From Deinococcus puniceus (GTDB taxonomy: Bacteria > Deinococcota > Deinococci > Deinococcales > Deinococcaceae), in contig NZ_CP011387.1 of the NCBI RefSeq assembly GCF_001644565.1, forward strand, positions 2,453,501 through 2,517,500: a stretch of DNA of 64,000 bases, in the 5' to 3' direction. Shown in pieces: positions 28,092 through 36,439 of this stretch. Both the position numbers and the translations under genes were made by a program. The notes below the pieces were generated by a model, which saw only the letters and a list, made by a program, of their open reading frames with translations, searched no databases and was not told the DNA's origin. Within the stretch, counting starts at the first letter, position 1. The number at the start of each line of letters is the position of its first letter.

Positions 28092-28975
28092 ATGGCGACA
28101 GCAACGAAGGCCCTTGAGGAGGGGATTGAAATTCCCCGGTCTCGTGGGCCTTCATGCGAAGTGTCTATGCCTCGCTCCTCCAGCCTACCGCTCAGCATCG
28201 TCACCGCGTTGTTGAATCGTGCCACCAGTGTGAGTGGTATCGCCCCCTACAGCACCGTCCGGAAAAGCACGCTGTGCCAGTCCCTGGCACAGCAATCGTT
28301 CACGACGACCCAAGATCTCCAGCGTCGAGCCAAGAGCGCGCCGTGTGGCGCGCTCTTGGCTATTGACTTTGTGATGGTGCCGCACGCGGGGCTGGAGATG
28401 GAGGGTCTGAACTTTCACTACAGCGGTCAGGCGCGGACTCAATTGGGGCACCAGTTCACCTCAGCGGCCTTGGTGAAGTTCGGGACCGATCCGACGCCAC
28501 TGTTGGAGCGGTTCACAGTCTCTCGCCTGTTGGAGACCGCTGCGTATCCGTACCGCACCGCGACCCAAGAGATGATTCACACCGTCACGCAGTGCCGGGA
28601 GGCCGGGGTGTCCATCGCTGGGCTGCTGCTGGATGGAGAGTTCGGACGAAATGAGGTCGTGACCTTCAGTCACGACACGCAGATCCCCGTGCTGGTGCGA
28701 GCCAAGCGGAATATGAGTGTTGAAGTTGAGGGTGAGAGACTCACCCTCAACGCTCTAGCACAGCGCTTTCCGCCCGAACGGTGCCATCTCTATGCCGAGT
28801 TCGCTTGGCGTGTCCGTCGGCTCTCCGTGTCGCGTGACGTCGGGGCCTTCGATGTGCTCATCATTTGGCGCAAGGTTCACGGCCAATGGAGCTGCTTTTT
28901 TCTGTTCAGCACGTTTGATGCTGCCTTCACCGTCCGGGCGCTGCTGCGGGCCTGGAAGGCCCGCTGGGGCATCGA
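28092..28975 (+). pseudogene. IS4-like transposase, 5' part
   Basis: First ~295 codons of the transposase. DDE aspartates are visible in LLAIDFVMVPHAG and SIAGLLLDGEFGRNEV. The part ends at KARWGIE, where the inner element enters; the catalytic Glu is this E. Joined to 31439-31676 it makes 1,122 bases, an exact 373-aa frame. The start is taken at the ATG at 28092 (AGGGA just upstream); the ATG at 28167 is an alternative. Confidence 0.85.
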
Positions 28976-28990
28976 GACGGGCCAACTCGA

Positions 28991-31165
28991 TTACGGTGAT
29001 ACATCTCGAACCTCCGGTTCTTCCAGCATTGAAGTGGCTTTACTGACCCATTGCCGATGTTGCCGAGCGCCGATGGGTTCAGCTCTCAAGACTTGGAGTC
29101 GCCTGACCTCCGCATCATCCGCCCAGATTCGCCAGGTTCCCCCTTGTTTCAGTTGTTCTCCCTTCACGATGTCTCGGTGCAGCCAGCCGTACAACGTTAC
29201 GACCGGCATGTTCAGCCTCTGTGCCAATCCATCCAGCGTCCACCAGTCCCCCGCCCGCGGGGGACGCCTTGAAGGGACGGCACGTCCATCTGTGCCCTTT
29301 GAAAACTGAAGGCCCAGACGTTGAGCCAGACTCCGAACTTGGGCCGCATTCCAAGTGGTTCGACGTTTGGGTGGACGCAGCCCGGCTGCATTGAGTTCGT
29401 CAGCCATCTCCAGTGCCGTTTTTTCCTGTGTCACCCCCGCCTCGACCCGTGCACACAGCTCCGCATATGTACTGACCTGATCGAGCCGGGCGACGGGCCG
29501 AATCAGTTGACCCCCTGTCACATTTCCCCCCTGCCATTCGATGCGCACGTCCATTCGCTCATCATTGACTGCGCCCCAGAGCGTGATCTGTTTGACGACC
29601 AGGCGCAAGATCTCCTTGCGATCCTGCATCGTTGTGGTCGATGCAGACCAGAGTGCGGGCAAGGCCGTTGACAGGGTCTGTACCTGAAGGATCTCGGCTG
29701 GGGTCAACTGCCGTGGACGCAGATGAACGTGTCGCTCGTACTCCTCTTTCAAGGTTCGCTCAGCCTCTAATGCCTGCTCCCAAGCGCGTTCCAGGGAACG
29801 CGCGACGAGACGGTGTTCGGGCTCCACTCCCCGATACTGACGGGCAGCACGCTCTGCCTCATAGTGCGCCCGTTCCAAGCGGGCGTGCCAGTGCTGATCC
29901 AAAGCTTCACGATCCCGATTCAGCGCGGCCTGTGCTTCGAGGGAGAGGGCCACACTGACCGGCGTCAAGGCCTCAAGCAACTGAGCCGTCACCCAGTGGT
30001 CGACCACCGCACCTGTACAGCTGAAACAGGGTGAACCTGCGTAATCCGATACCTGTCGGATGCAGTTGTAACGCAATGCTGATCCACCGAGTGCGGTGTG
30101 ATAGGAGACCACCATCCGGTGCCCACAGTGTCCGCACCTCAGCACACCACTGAGGAGCCCAGTGCCCCGTTTCGGGGCACCCGACAACGATGCGATATTG
30201 CGGTTGGCGGCCATACGAGCGACATTCTGTTGGTACTGCTCCCAACTGATGTACGCGGGCACATGCTCTTTCAGCAACACATGCCACTGGCTCGGCGGCA
30301 GTGTCACCCGTCCGGTCGAGCTTCGTCCAGCCAGCTTTTTCTTGGGGTCGACCTGCCGTCGGCCATACGCATACACTCCCGCGTACATCGGATTGTGCAG
30401 CAGATTCTGCAGGGTCATCCGGTTGGGTCGGCGCCACGTCAAGAGGCCCCCACCAGCGCGCGTCCGCTCGCGGACGCCCAGCTGAATCCGTTCCTCCACC
30501 AGGTAGTGGAGTACGGCATGCAGGGTGCCCAATTCCTCAAATTTACGGAAGATCAACCGGATCACCTGTTGTACTTGCTCATCTGGATCCAGCTGAATCT
30601 GGCCGTACACATCCCGGAGATAGCCGCTCGGCGTCGGTGTGCCCAACGCACCCCGGCGGGCCTTGTTGAGTTTGCCCTGATGCATGCGGTTCTTGAGAAT
30701 ATGCAGCTCTGCTTCACTCATCGTGCCTTTGAGACCGAGGAGCAGTCGATCGTTGTAGTCGGCCGGATTGTAGATCCCGTCTGTGTCTCCAATCAAAGTT
30801 TGGAATAAGGCACAGACCTCCAGCAGGTGGTGCCAGTCGCGGTTCGAGCGGGCCAGTCGGCTCATCTCAATGCCGAGAATCAACCCAACGTGACCGAGGC
30901 TCACCTCGGTCACCAGGCGGGTGAAGCCCGGACGGCCCGCGGCGCTCGTTCCAGATTTTCCCTGGTCATCATCGATGACCAGCACGCGTTCTGGAGCCCA
31001 GCCCAGAGTGGCGGCGTGATGGACGAGCGCGTACTGGAGACGGGTCGATTCCTGATGCTGCTGAAGTTGGGCCAGCGTGGATTGGCGCACGTAAACGATG
31101 GCCAGCCGGTCGAGGTGGTTCACCTCGATCTTGTGATGACGTCGCACTTCAATGGACGCGGTCAT
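28991..31165 (-). CDS. Large serine recombinase
   Basis: A 724-aa site-specific recombinase. The resolvase domain has the catalytic serine in IVYVRQST (Ser29), then DDDQGKSGTSAAGRPGF and IEMSRLARSNRDWHHLL. The recombinase domain includes NRMTLQNLLHNPMYAGVYAY. The zinc ribbon is LRCGHCGHRMV...CIRQ...CFSC. A long coiled-coil-like helical stretch (near residues 400-480) follows, and the C-terminus adds a MerR-like helix-turn-helix (WWTLDGLAQRLNMPVVTLYG). It ends 15 bases from one element end and is presumed to catalyse the element's integration and excision. Confidence 0.93.
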   Translation of the reverse strand: MTASIEVRRHHKIEVNHLDRLAIVYVRQSTLAQLQQHQESTRLQYALVHHAATLGWAPERVLVIDDDQGKSGTSAAGRPGFTRLVTEVSLGHVGLILGIEMSRLARSNRDWHHLLEVCALFQTLIGDTDGIYNPADYNDRLLLGLKGTMSEAELHILKNRMHQGKLNKARRGALGTPTPSGYLRDVYGQIQLDPDEQVQQVIRLIFRKFEELGTLHAVLHYLVEERIQLGVRERTRAGGGLLTWRRPNRMTLQNLLHNPMYAGVYAYGRRQVDPKKKLAGRSSTGRVTLPPSQWHVLLKEHVPAYISWEQYQQNVARMAANRNIASLSGAPKRGTGLLSGVLRCGHCGHRMVVSYHTALGGSALRYNCIRQVSDYAGSPCFSCTGAVVDHWVTAQLLEALTPVSVALSLEAQAALNRDREALDQHWHARLERAHYEAERAARQYRGVEPEHRLVARSLERAWEQALEAERTLKEEYERHVHLRPRQLTPAEILQVQTLSTALPALWSASTTTMQDRKEILRLVVKQITLWGAVNDERMDVRIEWQGGNVTGGQLIRPVARLDQVSTYAELCARVEAGVTQEKTALEMADELNAAGLRPPKRRTTWNAAQVRSLAQRLGLQFSKGTDGRAVPSRRPPRAGDWWTLDGLAQRLNMPVVTLYGWLHRDIVKGEQLKQGGTWRIWADDAEVRRLQVLRAEPIGARQHRQWVSKATSMLEEPEVRDVSP

Positions 31166-31319
31166 GAGGCTCCTGCGTCTTTTCCGATGTGGTGGTCTGT
31201 AATTGCCGTTCCAGCAACCGAATCAACACCTGGAGCAGGCGTTGCTGACGTGCTGGAGAAAGGCTCAGCCAGAGGGTCGACGGGGGGGGAGATTCGATCC
31301 GGGCATAGGTGACCGTCCT
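31149..31319 (-). CDS. Possible small accessory ORF overlapping the recombinase start
   Basis: An open frame of 56 codons out of frame with the recombinase and overlapping its first 17 bases. It encodes ...WLSLSPARQQRLLQVLIRLL..., an amphipathic helical peptide like those found just upstream of recombinases in similar elements (from memory, not searched). The frame has no ATG, GTG or TTG. An ATG in another frame lies just upstream of an eight-C run (31282-31289); one extra C would join it to this frame. Translation is therefore unproven. Confidence 0.4.
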   Translation of the reverse strand, partial: RTVTYARIESPPPSTLWLSLSPARQQRLLQVLIRLLERQLQTTTSEKTQEPHDRVH

Positions 31320-31438
31320 CTACAAGAGCCGCAGCTCCGCTGCGGTGGATAAAGCGAGCGAGCCGAACGAGGCTGTCCAACCCAATGATAGGCCGAGTGG
31401 CTTCCAGCTTTACAGCGGTACTGGTGTTGGGACGTGGA

Positions 31439-31676
31439 AGTGATTCACCGCTTGATGAAGCAAAATCTCGGTCTAGCACGCTGCCGCTGTCGAACCATTC
31501 AGGCTCAAGATAACTGGGCCTGGTGTGTGGTGGAGGCTCTTCATGCGGTGCTACTCGTCCGTCAGGAGCAGCCGCAATTAACGTGGCGAGCGGCTCAGCA
31601 CCGAGCGGCACAACACACAGAATTGTACGTCCTGACCGAGGTGCAGCCTGTACCACAACACCTCCACGCCGCCTGA
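31439..31676 (+). pseudogene. IS4-like transposase, 3' part
   Basis: Last 79 codons of the transposase: VIHRLMKQNLGLARCRCRTI with the conserved Lys after the catalytic Glu, then QAQDNWAWCVVEALHAVLLV. It ends 18 bases before the right inverted repeat. See the 5' part for the reconstruction. Confidence 0.85.
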
Positions 31677-31694
31677 CACGCGATTGGGAGAGTG

Positions 31695-31707
31695 GTGGAA
31701 ACTCTTG
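31695..31707 (+). repeat. Right terminal inverted repeat of the IS
   Basis: GTGGAAACTCTTG, exact inverse of 28069-28081; followed by the second TTACCAA (31708-31714). Confidence 0.9.
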
Positions 31708-31853
31708 TTACCAAACATCACCCAAGCTCCACCATGCAAGTGAACAATGGCTGGAACGGGGTGGGGAGAACGCTGTTTGGCCCGCAGAAGATCAAGTCTC
31801 AGGTCATGGCGACTAAAAATAAGATCAGATTGCAACTCCAGCTCATCATTCAC
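31708..31853 (-). pseudogene. Esterase, N-terminal part (interrupted)
   Basis: First 48 codons of the interrupted esterase, [20 protein letters not shown] to IVHLHGGAWVMFG. HGGAW is the oxyanion-hole motif. The ATG overlaps the stop of the upstream gene (ATGA), so the esterase was the third gene of a pgm operon. After the IS boundary the frame runs briefly into IS sequence and stops, so no functional esterase is expected unless the IS leaves precisely. Confidence 0.88.
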
Positions 31854-32332
31854 CCCGTCGCTTCCCCCGCTCCCCCCTCTTCATCCACCCAAATCCGTGC
31901 CGCGCCAAACCGCACATCCAGCTTTAAGCCCGCTAGATAGGACTGTAAATAGTCCGGCAATTCGGCCACGGTGAAGGGCGTGCGGGGTGCGGCCACCATG
32001 CGGTACAGGCCCACCTCACCGGGAATGTGGTCATACACGTAGGCTCCCCGGCGTTGGGGCGGCGTCAGGTGTTCGTCGAAGCCGCCCGCTGGCGCGTTGG
32101 GTTCCTCGGTTTCGGGGCGAACGTCGATCCAGACGTGCAGGGCTTCCAGCAGTTCCTCGGAGGCAAGGGCGGCGGCGGGCACGGTGGGATCGCCCGCCGC
32201 GAGGAACTGGGCGACGTGGCCCGCCTCGTCAGCGGCGAACCAGTCGAATTCCACGTCCGTAATTTCCTCGCGGGTGATGATGGTGTGCGTACTGAGATCA
32301 GGATTCACGTTGATTCTGTCTGTCTTGGTCAT
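31850..32332 (-). CDS. Conserved hypothetical protein
   Basis: I do not recognise the family. The ~160-aa acidic protein begins [20 protein letters not shown] and contains [20 protein letters not shown], a pattern resembling small soluble proteins with an aromatic/acidic N-terminal motif, and ends [13 protein letters not shown]. No signal peptide or membrane segment. The ATG at 32332 overlaps the pgm stop by 4 bases and its own stop overlaps the esterase start by 4 bases, so the three genes form a coupled operon. Confidence 0.7.
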   Translation of the reverse strand: MTKTDRINVNPDLSTHTIITREEITDVEFDWFAADEAGHVAQFLAAGDPTVPAAALASEELLEALHVWIDVRPETEEPNAPAGGFDEHLTPPQRRGAYVYDHIPGEVGLYRMVAAPRTPFTVAELPDYLQSYLAGLKLDVRFGAARIWVDEEGGAGEATG

Positions 32333-33963
32333 ACCGCTCCCAAGGCCGCCGACACCACCTCGCGGGCTTCTTCCATCACAACTTGTAGGTGTTCCGCGCC
32401 CCGGAAGGATTCGGCATAGATTTTGTACACGTCCTCGGTACCGCTGGGACGGGCCGCAAACCACGCCTGATCGGTGGTGACCTTCAGGCCGCCGATGCCT
32501 GCGCCGTTGCCGGGAGCGCGGGTCAGCTTGCCCGTAATCGGGTCGCCGCCCAGCGTGGTGGCTGTGACCTGTTCGGGCGAGAGGTTGCCCAGAACCTTCT
32601 TTTGTGCGGCGTTGGCGGGTGCATCTTGGCGGTCATAGGCGGTTGCGCCGTAGCGTTCGGTGAGGGCGGCAAACCGCTGCCCCGGCGTCTGCCCGGTTTT
32701 GGCGGTCATCTCGGCAGCCAAGAGGCCGGGAATCAGGCCGTCTTTGTCGGTACTCCATGCGCCGCCGTTCATGCGGAGGAAGCTCGCGCCCGCCGATTCT
32801 TCGCCGCCAAAGCCGAGAGAGCCGTCCAGCAAACCTTCTACGAAGTATTTGAAGCCCACTGGAACCTCCACCAACCGCCGCCCGATGCCCGCCGCCACGC
32901 GGTCTATCAGCGCGCTGGACACCAACGTTTTGCCGATGCCCGCATCTGCTCGCCAGCCGGGGCGATTCTGGAACAGGTATTCGATCATGACGGCAAGGTA
33001 ATGGTTGGGATTGAGCAACCCCGAAGCCGTGACGATGCCGTGACGGTCTGCGTCGGGATCGTTGCCGATAGACACGTCGAAATCGTCTTTCAGGCGCAGC
33101 AAACTCGCCATCGCGTAGGGGCTGGAGCAGTCCATTCTGATCTTGCCGTCCCGGTCAACGCTCATGAAGGCAAAACGCGGGTCGACAACGGTATTCACGA
33201 TCTTGAGATTGAGGTTGTACTGGGCCTGAATCGCTTCCCACACAGGCAAACTGCTGCCGCCCAGCGGATCGACGCCGATATGCACGCCGCTGTGCCGGAT
33301 GGCGTCCAAGTCCACCACTTCGGGCAACTGATCCACGTAAGGCGTGATGAAATCAAATGGTTCGAGGGCTTCCATCGCTTCGGCCAACGTCACACGCTTC
33401 ACGTCGCGCAACTCGTTTTCGAGGATGGCGTTGGCGCGGGCCTGCACCACCCCCGTCACATCGGTATCAGCGGGGCCGCCGGAAGGGGGGTTGTATTTGA
33501 AGCCGCCGTCTTGGGGAGGATTGTGGCTGGGCGTGATCACGATGCCGTCGGCTAGGCCGCCCACTCCGGCGCGGTTGTGGGCCAAAATCGCGTGGCTGAT
33601 CAGGGGTGTGGGGGTGAAGAATCCGGGCTGCACGCACACGCGCACGCCATTGGCCACCAGCACTTGCAGCGCCGTACTCCAAGCGGGTTCGCTGAGGGCG
33701 TGGGTATCGAGGCCCATAAACAGCGGCCCGGTGATGCCCGCAGCGGCGCGGTGTTCGGCCACCGCCTGCGTGACGGCCAGAATGTGCGCCTCGTTGAACG
33801 ACCCGTTGACGCTGGTTCCCCGGTGCCCGCTGGTGCCGAACGCCACGCGCTGGAGGGGATCGGCCACATTCGGGCGGGTTTCGTAGTAGTGCGCCACCAA
33901 GCGCGGAATATTGGTCAGCAGGGATTGTGGGGCCACTTTGCCAGCCAGCTCACTGAGGGTCAT
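32329..33963 (-). CDS. pgm: Phosphoglucomutase (alpha-D-glucose-specific)
   Basis: Interconverts glucose-1-phosphate and glucose-6-phosphate. 544 aa, typical of the bacterial Pgm type. The phospho-serine loop is [12 protein letters not shown] (Ser146), the metal loop is [10 protein letters not shown], the sugar-binding loop contains FGGEESAG, and the phosphate-binding end has [15 protein letters not shown]. First gene of the pgm/unknown/esterase operon. A TAAACT box 5 bases before the ATG suggests a leaderless or nearly leaderless mRNA. Confidence 0.95.
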   Translation of the reverse strand: MTLSELAGKVAPQSLLTNIPRLVAHYYETRPNVADPLQRVAFGTSGHRGTSVNGSFNEAHILAVTQAVAEHRAAAGITGPLFMGLDTHALSEPAWSTALQVLVANGVRVCVQPGFFTPTPLISHAILAHNRAGVGGLADGIVITPSHNPPQDGGFKYNPPSGGPADTDVTGVVQARANAILENELRDVKRVTLAEAMEALEPFDFITPYVDQLPEVVDLDAIRHSGVHIGVDPLGGSSLPVWEAIQAQYNLNLKIVNTVVDPRFAFMSVDRDGKIRMDCSSPYAMASLLRLKDDFDVSIGNDPDADRHGIVTASGLLNPNHYLAVMIEYLFQNRPGWRADAGIGKTLVSSALIDRVAAGIGRRLVEVPVGFKYFVEGLLDGSLGFGGEESAGASFLRMNGGAWSTDKDGLIPGLLAAEMTAKTGQTPGQRFAALTERYGATAYDRQDAPANAAQKKVLGNLSPEQVTATTLGGDPITGKLTRAPGNGAGIGGLKVTTDQAWFAARPSGTEDVYKIYAESFRGAEHLQVVMEEAREVVSAALGAV

Positions 33964-33968
33964 GCGTC

Positions 33969-33974
33969 AGTTTA
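33969..33974 (-). promoter_or_regulatory. -10 box of pgm
   Basis: TAAACT on the minus strand, 5 bases before the ATG at 33963. Confidence 0.4.
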
Positions 33975-34064
33975 GGACAGGAAGCTCTGTGAGGCTTTAG
34001 ACACAGTTCAAGAATTCACTCGGCACGGTGAGCCACCCCGCAAAATGTCCCGCCTCTCCCCTGT

Positions 34065-34070
34065 TACCCT
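34065..34070 (+). promoter_or_regulatory. Extended -10 of small membrane peptide gene
   Basis: TG-T-TACCCT, 6 bases before the ATG at 34077. Confidence 0.5.
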
Positions 34071-34076
34071 AAGCCT

Positions 34077-34187
34077 ATGCGGGAATTCTTGAACGACTGG
34101 TGGAGACTGCTGAAGCTGATCGTCGGCTCGCTGGCTATTCCGGTGGTGTTGTGGCTGCTGCTGGTCTGGGCTGGCGTACTGCGCTGA
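34077..34187 (+). CDS. Possible 36-aa single-pass membrane peptide
   Basis: [20 protein letters not shown] followed by [16 protein letters not shown] and a stop. It has a charged/aromatic N-terminus and one hydrophobic helix of about 22 residues. No homologue recognised. Support comes from the extended -10 exactly 6 bases upstream (leaderless layout) and the strong hairpin just downstream. Confidence 0.55.
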   Translation: MREFLNDWWRLLKLIVGSLAIPVVLWLLLVWAGVLR

Positions 34188-34198
34188 AGCACTCTTCG

Positions 34199-34230
34199 GG
34201 GGAATGGCCCTGAGCCTTGGGCCATTCCTC
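34199..34230 (+). terminator. Strong hairpin after the 36-aa gene
   Basis: GGAATGGCCC (34201-34210) and GGGCCATTCC (34219-34228) form a perfect 10-bp stem with an 8-base loop; no U-tract follows. Confidence 0.5.
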
Positions 34231-34342
34231 CCAACTGCACCGATAGCCAATCCTCTAAAATTTCGCTCTTTGGTCAAAGCAGAGTTTGATTCGGCCAACG
34301 CGCCTTTCCTACTCTTTATTCACCACTGACCACTCACAGAAT

Positions 34343-35455
34343 TTAAGCGTCCGGGCGCTGCTTTCCCGGCAGAGTGGGTGGGCCACCAAACTGCGTGCGG
34401 CGCAATTCGGCCATTTTGATGTCGTTGCGGCCTTGCCGTTTGGCGGCGTACATGGCGGCGTCGGCGCGGGTCAGGATGTCGTCGGGGTGATCGCCGGGGC
34501 GGGCGGTGGCCACCCCGAAACTGGCGGTCAGGCCGTCGACTGCGCCGTAACGCTGTTCGCGCAACTGGGCCCGCAACAGGTCGAGCATGGCGCGTACCTG
34601 TGGAGCAGGCAGCGGGGGCAACACCAGCAAAAATTCCTCGCCCCCCCAGCGGGCGGCCAGTCCCTCGGAAGGCAGGTGGCTGCGGGCCGCACTCGACACG
34701 CCCTTCAGCACCAAGTCGCCTGTGGCGTGGCCGTGCTGATCGTTGACGGCCTTGAAGTGATCGAGGTCGAACAGCACCAGCGTGAACGGCTGTTTGCGGG
34801 CGTACAGGGCGGCCAGATGCTCCTCGGCGGCGCGGCGGTTGGCTAGGCCAGTCAGGGCGTCGGTATAGGCGGCGGCGCGGGCGGCCAGCAACTGCATGCG
34901 CTGAAAGCTGAACGTGCCCTGCACCGCCACCATGACGCCGCCCACCAGCAAAAACTGCACCACCGCGCCCACCAGCCGGGGATTGGGCTCCAGTTGCAAC
35001 AGGGCGTACAGGTGAAGCCCACTAATCAGCGCCGACAGGCCGAACAAACCGCCCGCTACCACCACTGCCCGGCGGGCCGGAAAGGTCAGGAAAGCGGCGG
35101 CATACAGCACCGCGAACCAGTAGGTGTTTTCGCTGAGGGTGGTATAGACTGGCACGAACACCAGAAACTGCTGGTTCAGAGCCAGCAGAAAATACACGGA
35201 CGTGGCGATGTACACGATGCGGAAAGCCAAGCTGATGCTGATGCGGCGCAGGGTCAGGCCCACATCGAGCAGCACGAGGGTCAGGGCCAACAGCGGCAAG
35301 GCCACCCTGTCCAGCGGATCGAAGTCGGGAGCCTGCACCCACAGGGCCGCGCCCACGCCCACCGTACCCAGCAAGGTCAGCACCAGAAACATCCGGCGCT
35401 GCGTCAGCGTCCAGCGTTCGCCTTCAGAAGTGGGCGCAGGGCGAAACAGTTTCAT
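34343..35455 (-). CDS. Membrane-bound GGDEF protein (diguanylate cyclase)
   Basis: Likely makes the second messenger cyclic di-GMP. 370 aa from MKLFRPAPTSEGERW: about six hydrophobic segments between residues 20 and 190, then a GGDEF domain with LTGLANRRAAEEHL, FDLDHFKAVNDQHGH, and the active-site ARWGGEEFLL. The signature is GGEEF, which is catalytically competent in known enzymes. An RxxD-type inhibitory site is not obvious. A TATACT box at 35525-35530 lies 69 bases upstream of the start. Confidence 0.88.
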   Translation of the reverse strand: MKLFRPAPTSEGERWTLTQRRMFLVLTLLGTVGVGAALWVQAPDFDPLDRVALPLLALTLVLLDVGLTLRRISISLAFRIVYIATSVYFLLALNQQFLVFVPVYTTLSENTYWFAVLYAAAFLTFPARRAVVVAGGLFGLSALISGLHLYALLQLEPNPRLVGAVVQFLLVGGVMVAVQGTFSFQRMQLLAARAAAYTDALTGLANRRAAEEHLAALYARKQPFTLVLFDLDHFKAVNDQHGHATGDLVLKGVSSAARSHLPSEGLAARWGGEEFLLVLPPLPAPQVRAMLDLLRAQLREQRYGAVDGLTASFGVATARPGDHPDDILTRADAAMYAAKRQGRNDIKMAELRRTQFGGPPTLPGKQRPDA

Positions 35456-35657
35456 ACGCCTCCAGCCAGAGCGGGATGGGGCACAGTCTGGCGGCGGCTG
35501 GGAAAGAGGTTCAAGGACAACAGCAGTATAACTTCTTCCCACATCAAATGATTTAGAAAACCAAAGTCACCAATTCACGGCCTTCATCTAGGCTTGCTGA
35601 GAAAGAACTCTATGACTGGGCCAGTTTAAAGAGGCGTAGATAGACCAGCGTCCTCTC

Positions 35658-36281
35658 TCAGTTGGCTACTTCATGATGAACCCGGCAGCGAGCCTCGTAG
35701 CTTTCCTGTGCGCCCACCAGCACCACCGGATCGTCGAAGCGGGCCGGGCGGTCTCCGATCAGGCGTTGAGAACGGGTAGCGGGAGCGCCGCAGACCGTGC
35801 AGATGGCAGTCAGTTTTTCTACGCTTTCGGCGCGGGCCAGCAGTTCGGGCATAGGGCCAAAGGGTTCGGCACGGAAATCGAGGTCTAGGCCCGCCAGAAT
35901 GACGCGCACGCCCTGAGCGGCCAGTTCCAGCGCGAGCGGCACCAGATCGGCCCCGAAAAACTGCACTTCATCTATGCCCACTACATCCGGCAGCACGCCA
36001 CCGGGCAGGCCCAGCAGGGTAGTTTCGCTGCCGCCGTCCAGCGCCAGATTGCTGCGAATACCCGCCGCGTCGCGCACGGCAACGGCGTCTACGGTGCGCC
36101 CCGCATGGCTCGCCACTGCCGACAGGTGGTAGCGGTCATCCAGCAGCGGTTTGAAGACCCGTACCCGCTGCCGAGCAATGACCGCCCGCGTGACGCGGCG
36201 AATCAGTTCTTCGCTTTTGCCGCTGAACATGGGGCCGACAATGACCTCGAGGTGGCCGCCGTGATAGGGGGACTTGAGCAC
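35658..36281 (-). CDS. tdk: Thymidine kinase
   Basis: Phosphorylates thymidine to dTMP in the salvage pathway. 207 aa, type II: P-loop [17 protein letters not shown] (residues 14-30), [11 protein letters not shown] (Walker B), a lasso-region zinc site with [17 protein letters not shown] and RCRVHHE. The GTG at 36281 is preceded by TATACT 7 bases upstream with no ribosome-binding site, so the mRNA is probably leaderless. Confidence 0.95.
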   Translation of the reverse strand: MLKSPYHGGHLEVIVGPMFSGKSEELIRRVTRAVIARQRVRVFKPLLDDRYHLSAVASHAGRTVDAVAVRDAAGIRSNLALDGGSETTLLGLPGGVLPDVVGIDEVQFFGADLVPLALELAAQGVRVILAGLDLDFRAEPFGPMPELLARAESVEKLTAICTVCGAPATRSQRLIGDRPARFDDPVVLVGAQESYEARCRVHHEVAN

Positions 36282-36288
36282 GGGGCCA

Positions 36289-36294
36289 AGTATA
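36289..36294 (-). promoter_or_regulatory. -10 box of leaderless tdk
   Basis: TATACT on the minus strand, 7 bases before the GTG at 36281. Confidence 0.6.
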
Positions 36295-36439
36295 GGGGGC
36301 GCTGTGCGCCGGGGGTGGTGGGCGGATCGTGGAACGTGGGAACAGCGCAGGCGGGCAGAAATGTTAGGCTTTTAGGCTTGAGTTGTGGCAGCAGTCCTGA
36401 AAATCAATTTCGCGTCGCCACGATCCACGATCCGTTTCT

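Larger units (their letters stand above)
28976..31438 (-). mobile_element. Single-recombinase integrative element
   Basis: A 2,463-bp element inside the transposase. Left junction ...GGGGCATC-GA-GACGGGCC, right junction ...GGGACGTG-GA-AGTGATTC. The only bases common to both crossover points are GA (28974-28975 and 31437-31438), as expected for a serine recombinase with a 2-bp core. Fusing the outer halves restores RWGIEVIHRLMKQNLGL in frame. The joined element ends form an imperfect dyad around GA (GTTGGGACGTG / GACGGGCCAAC), like an attP. Its only large gene is the recombinase; no cargo is seen. Confidence 0.85.
28069..31707 (+). mobile_element. IS4-like insertion sequence, itself interrupted
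   Basis: Bounded by perfect 13-bp inverted repeats, CAAGAGTTTCCAC (28069-28081) and GTGGAAACTCTTG (31695-31707), and flanked by 7-bp direct duplications TTACCAA. Without the inner 2,463-bp element the IS is 1,176 bp, a normal size for the IS4 group. It carries one DDE transposase gene on the plus strand, split by the inner insertion. It disrupts an esterase gene. Confidence 0.9.

Noticed and set aside
28062..28225. Extension of the esterase frame beyond the IS boundary
   Set aside because: The first ~55 codons of the long frame are IS sequence read antisense; they have no hydrolase features.
31162..31656. 164-codon minus-strand frame upstream of the recombinase
   Set aside because: It runs across the recombination junction and is antisense to the transposase 3' part, so it cannot be an ancestral gene of either element.
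28069..31707. Prophage or composite transposon
   Set aside because: No structural, lysis or resistance genes occur; the region is fully explained by one IS and one recombinase element.
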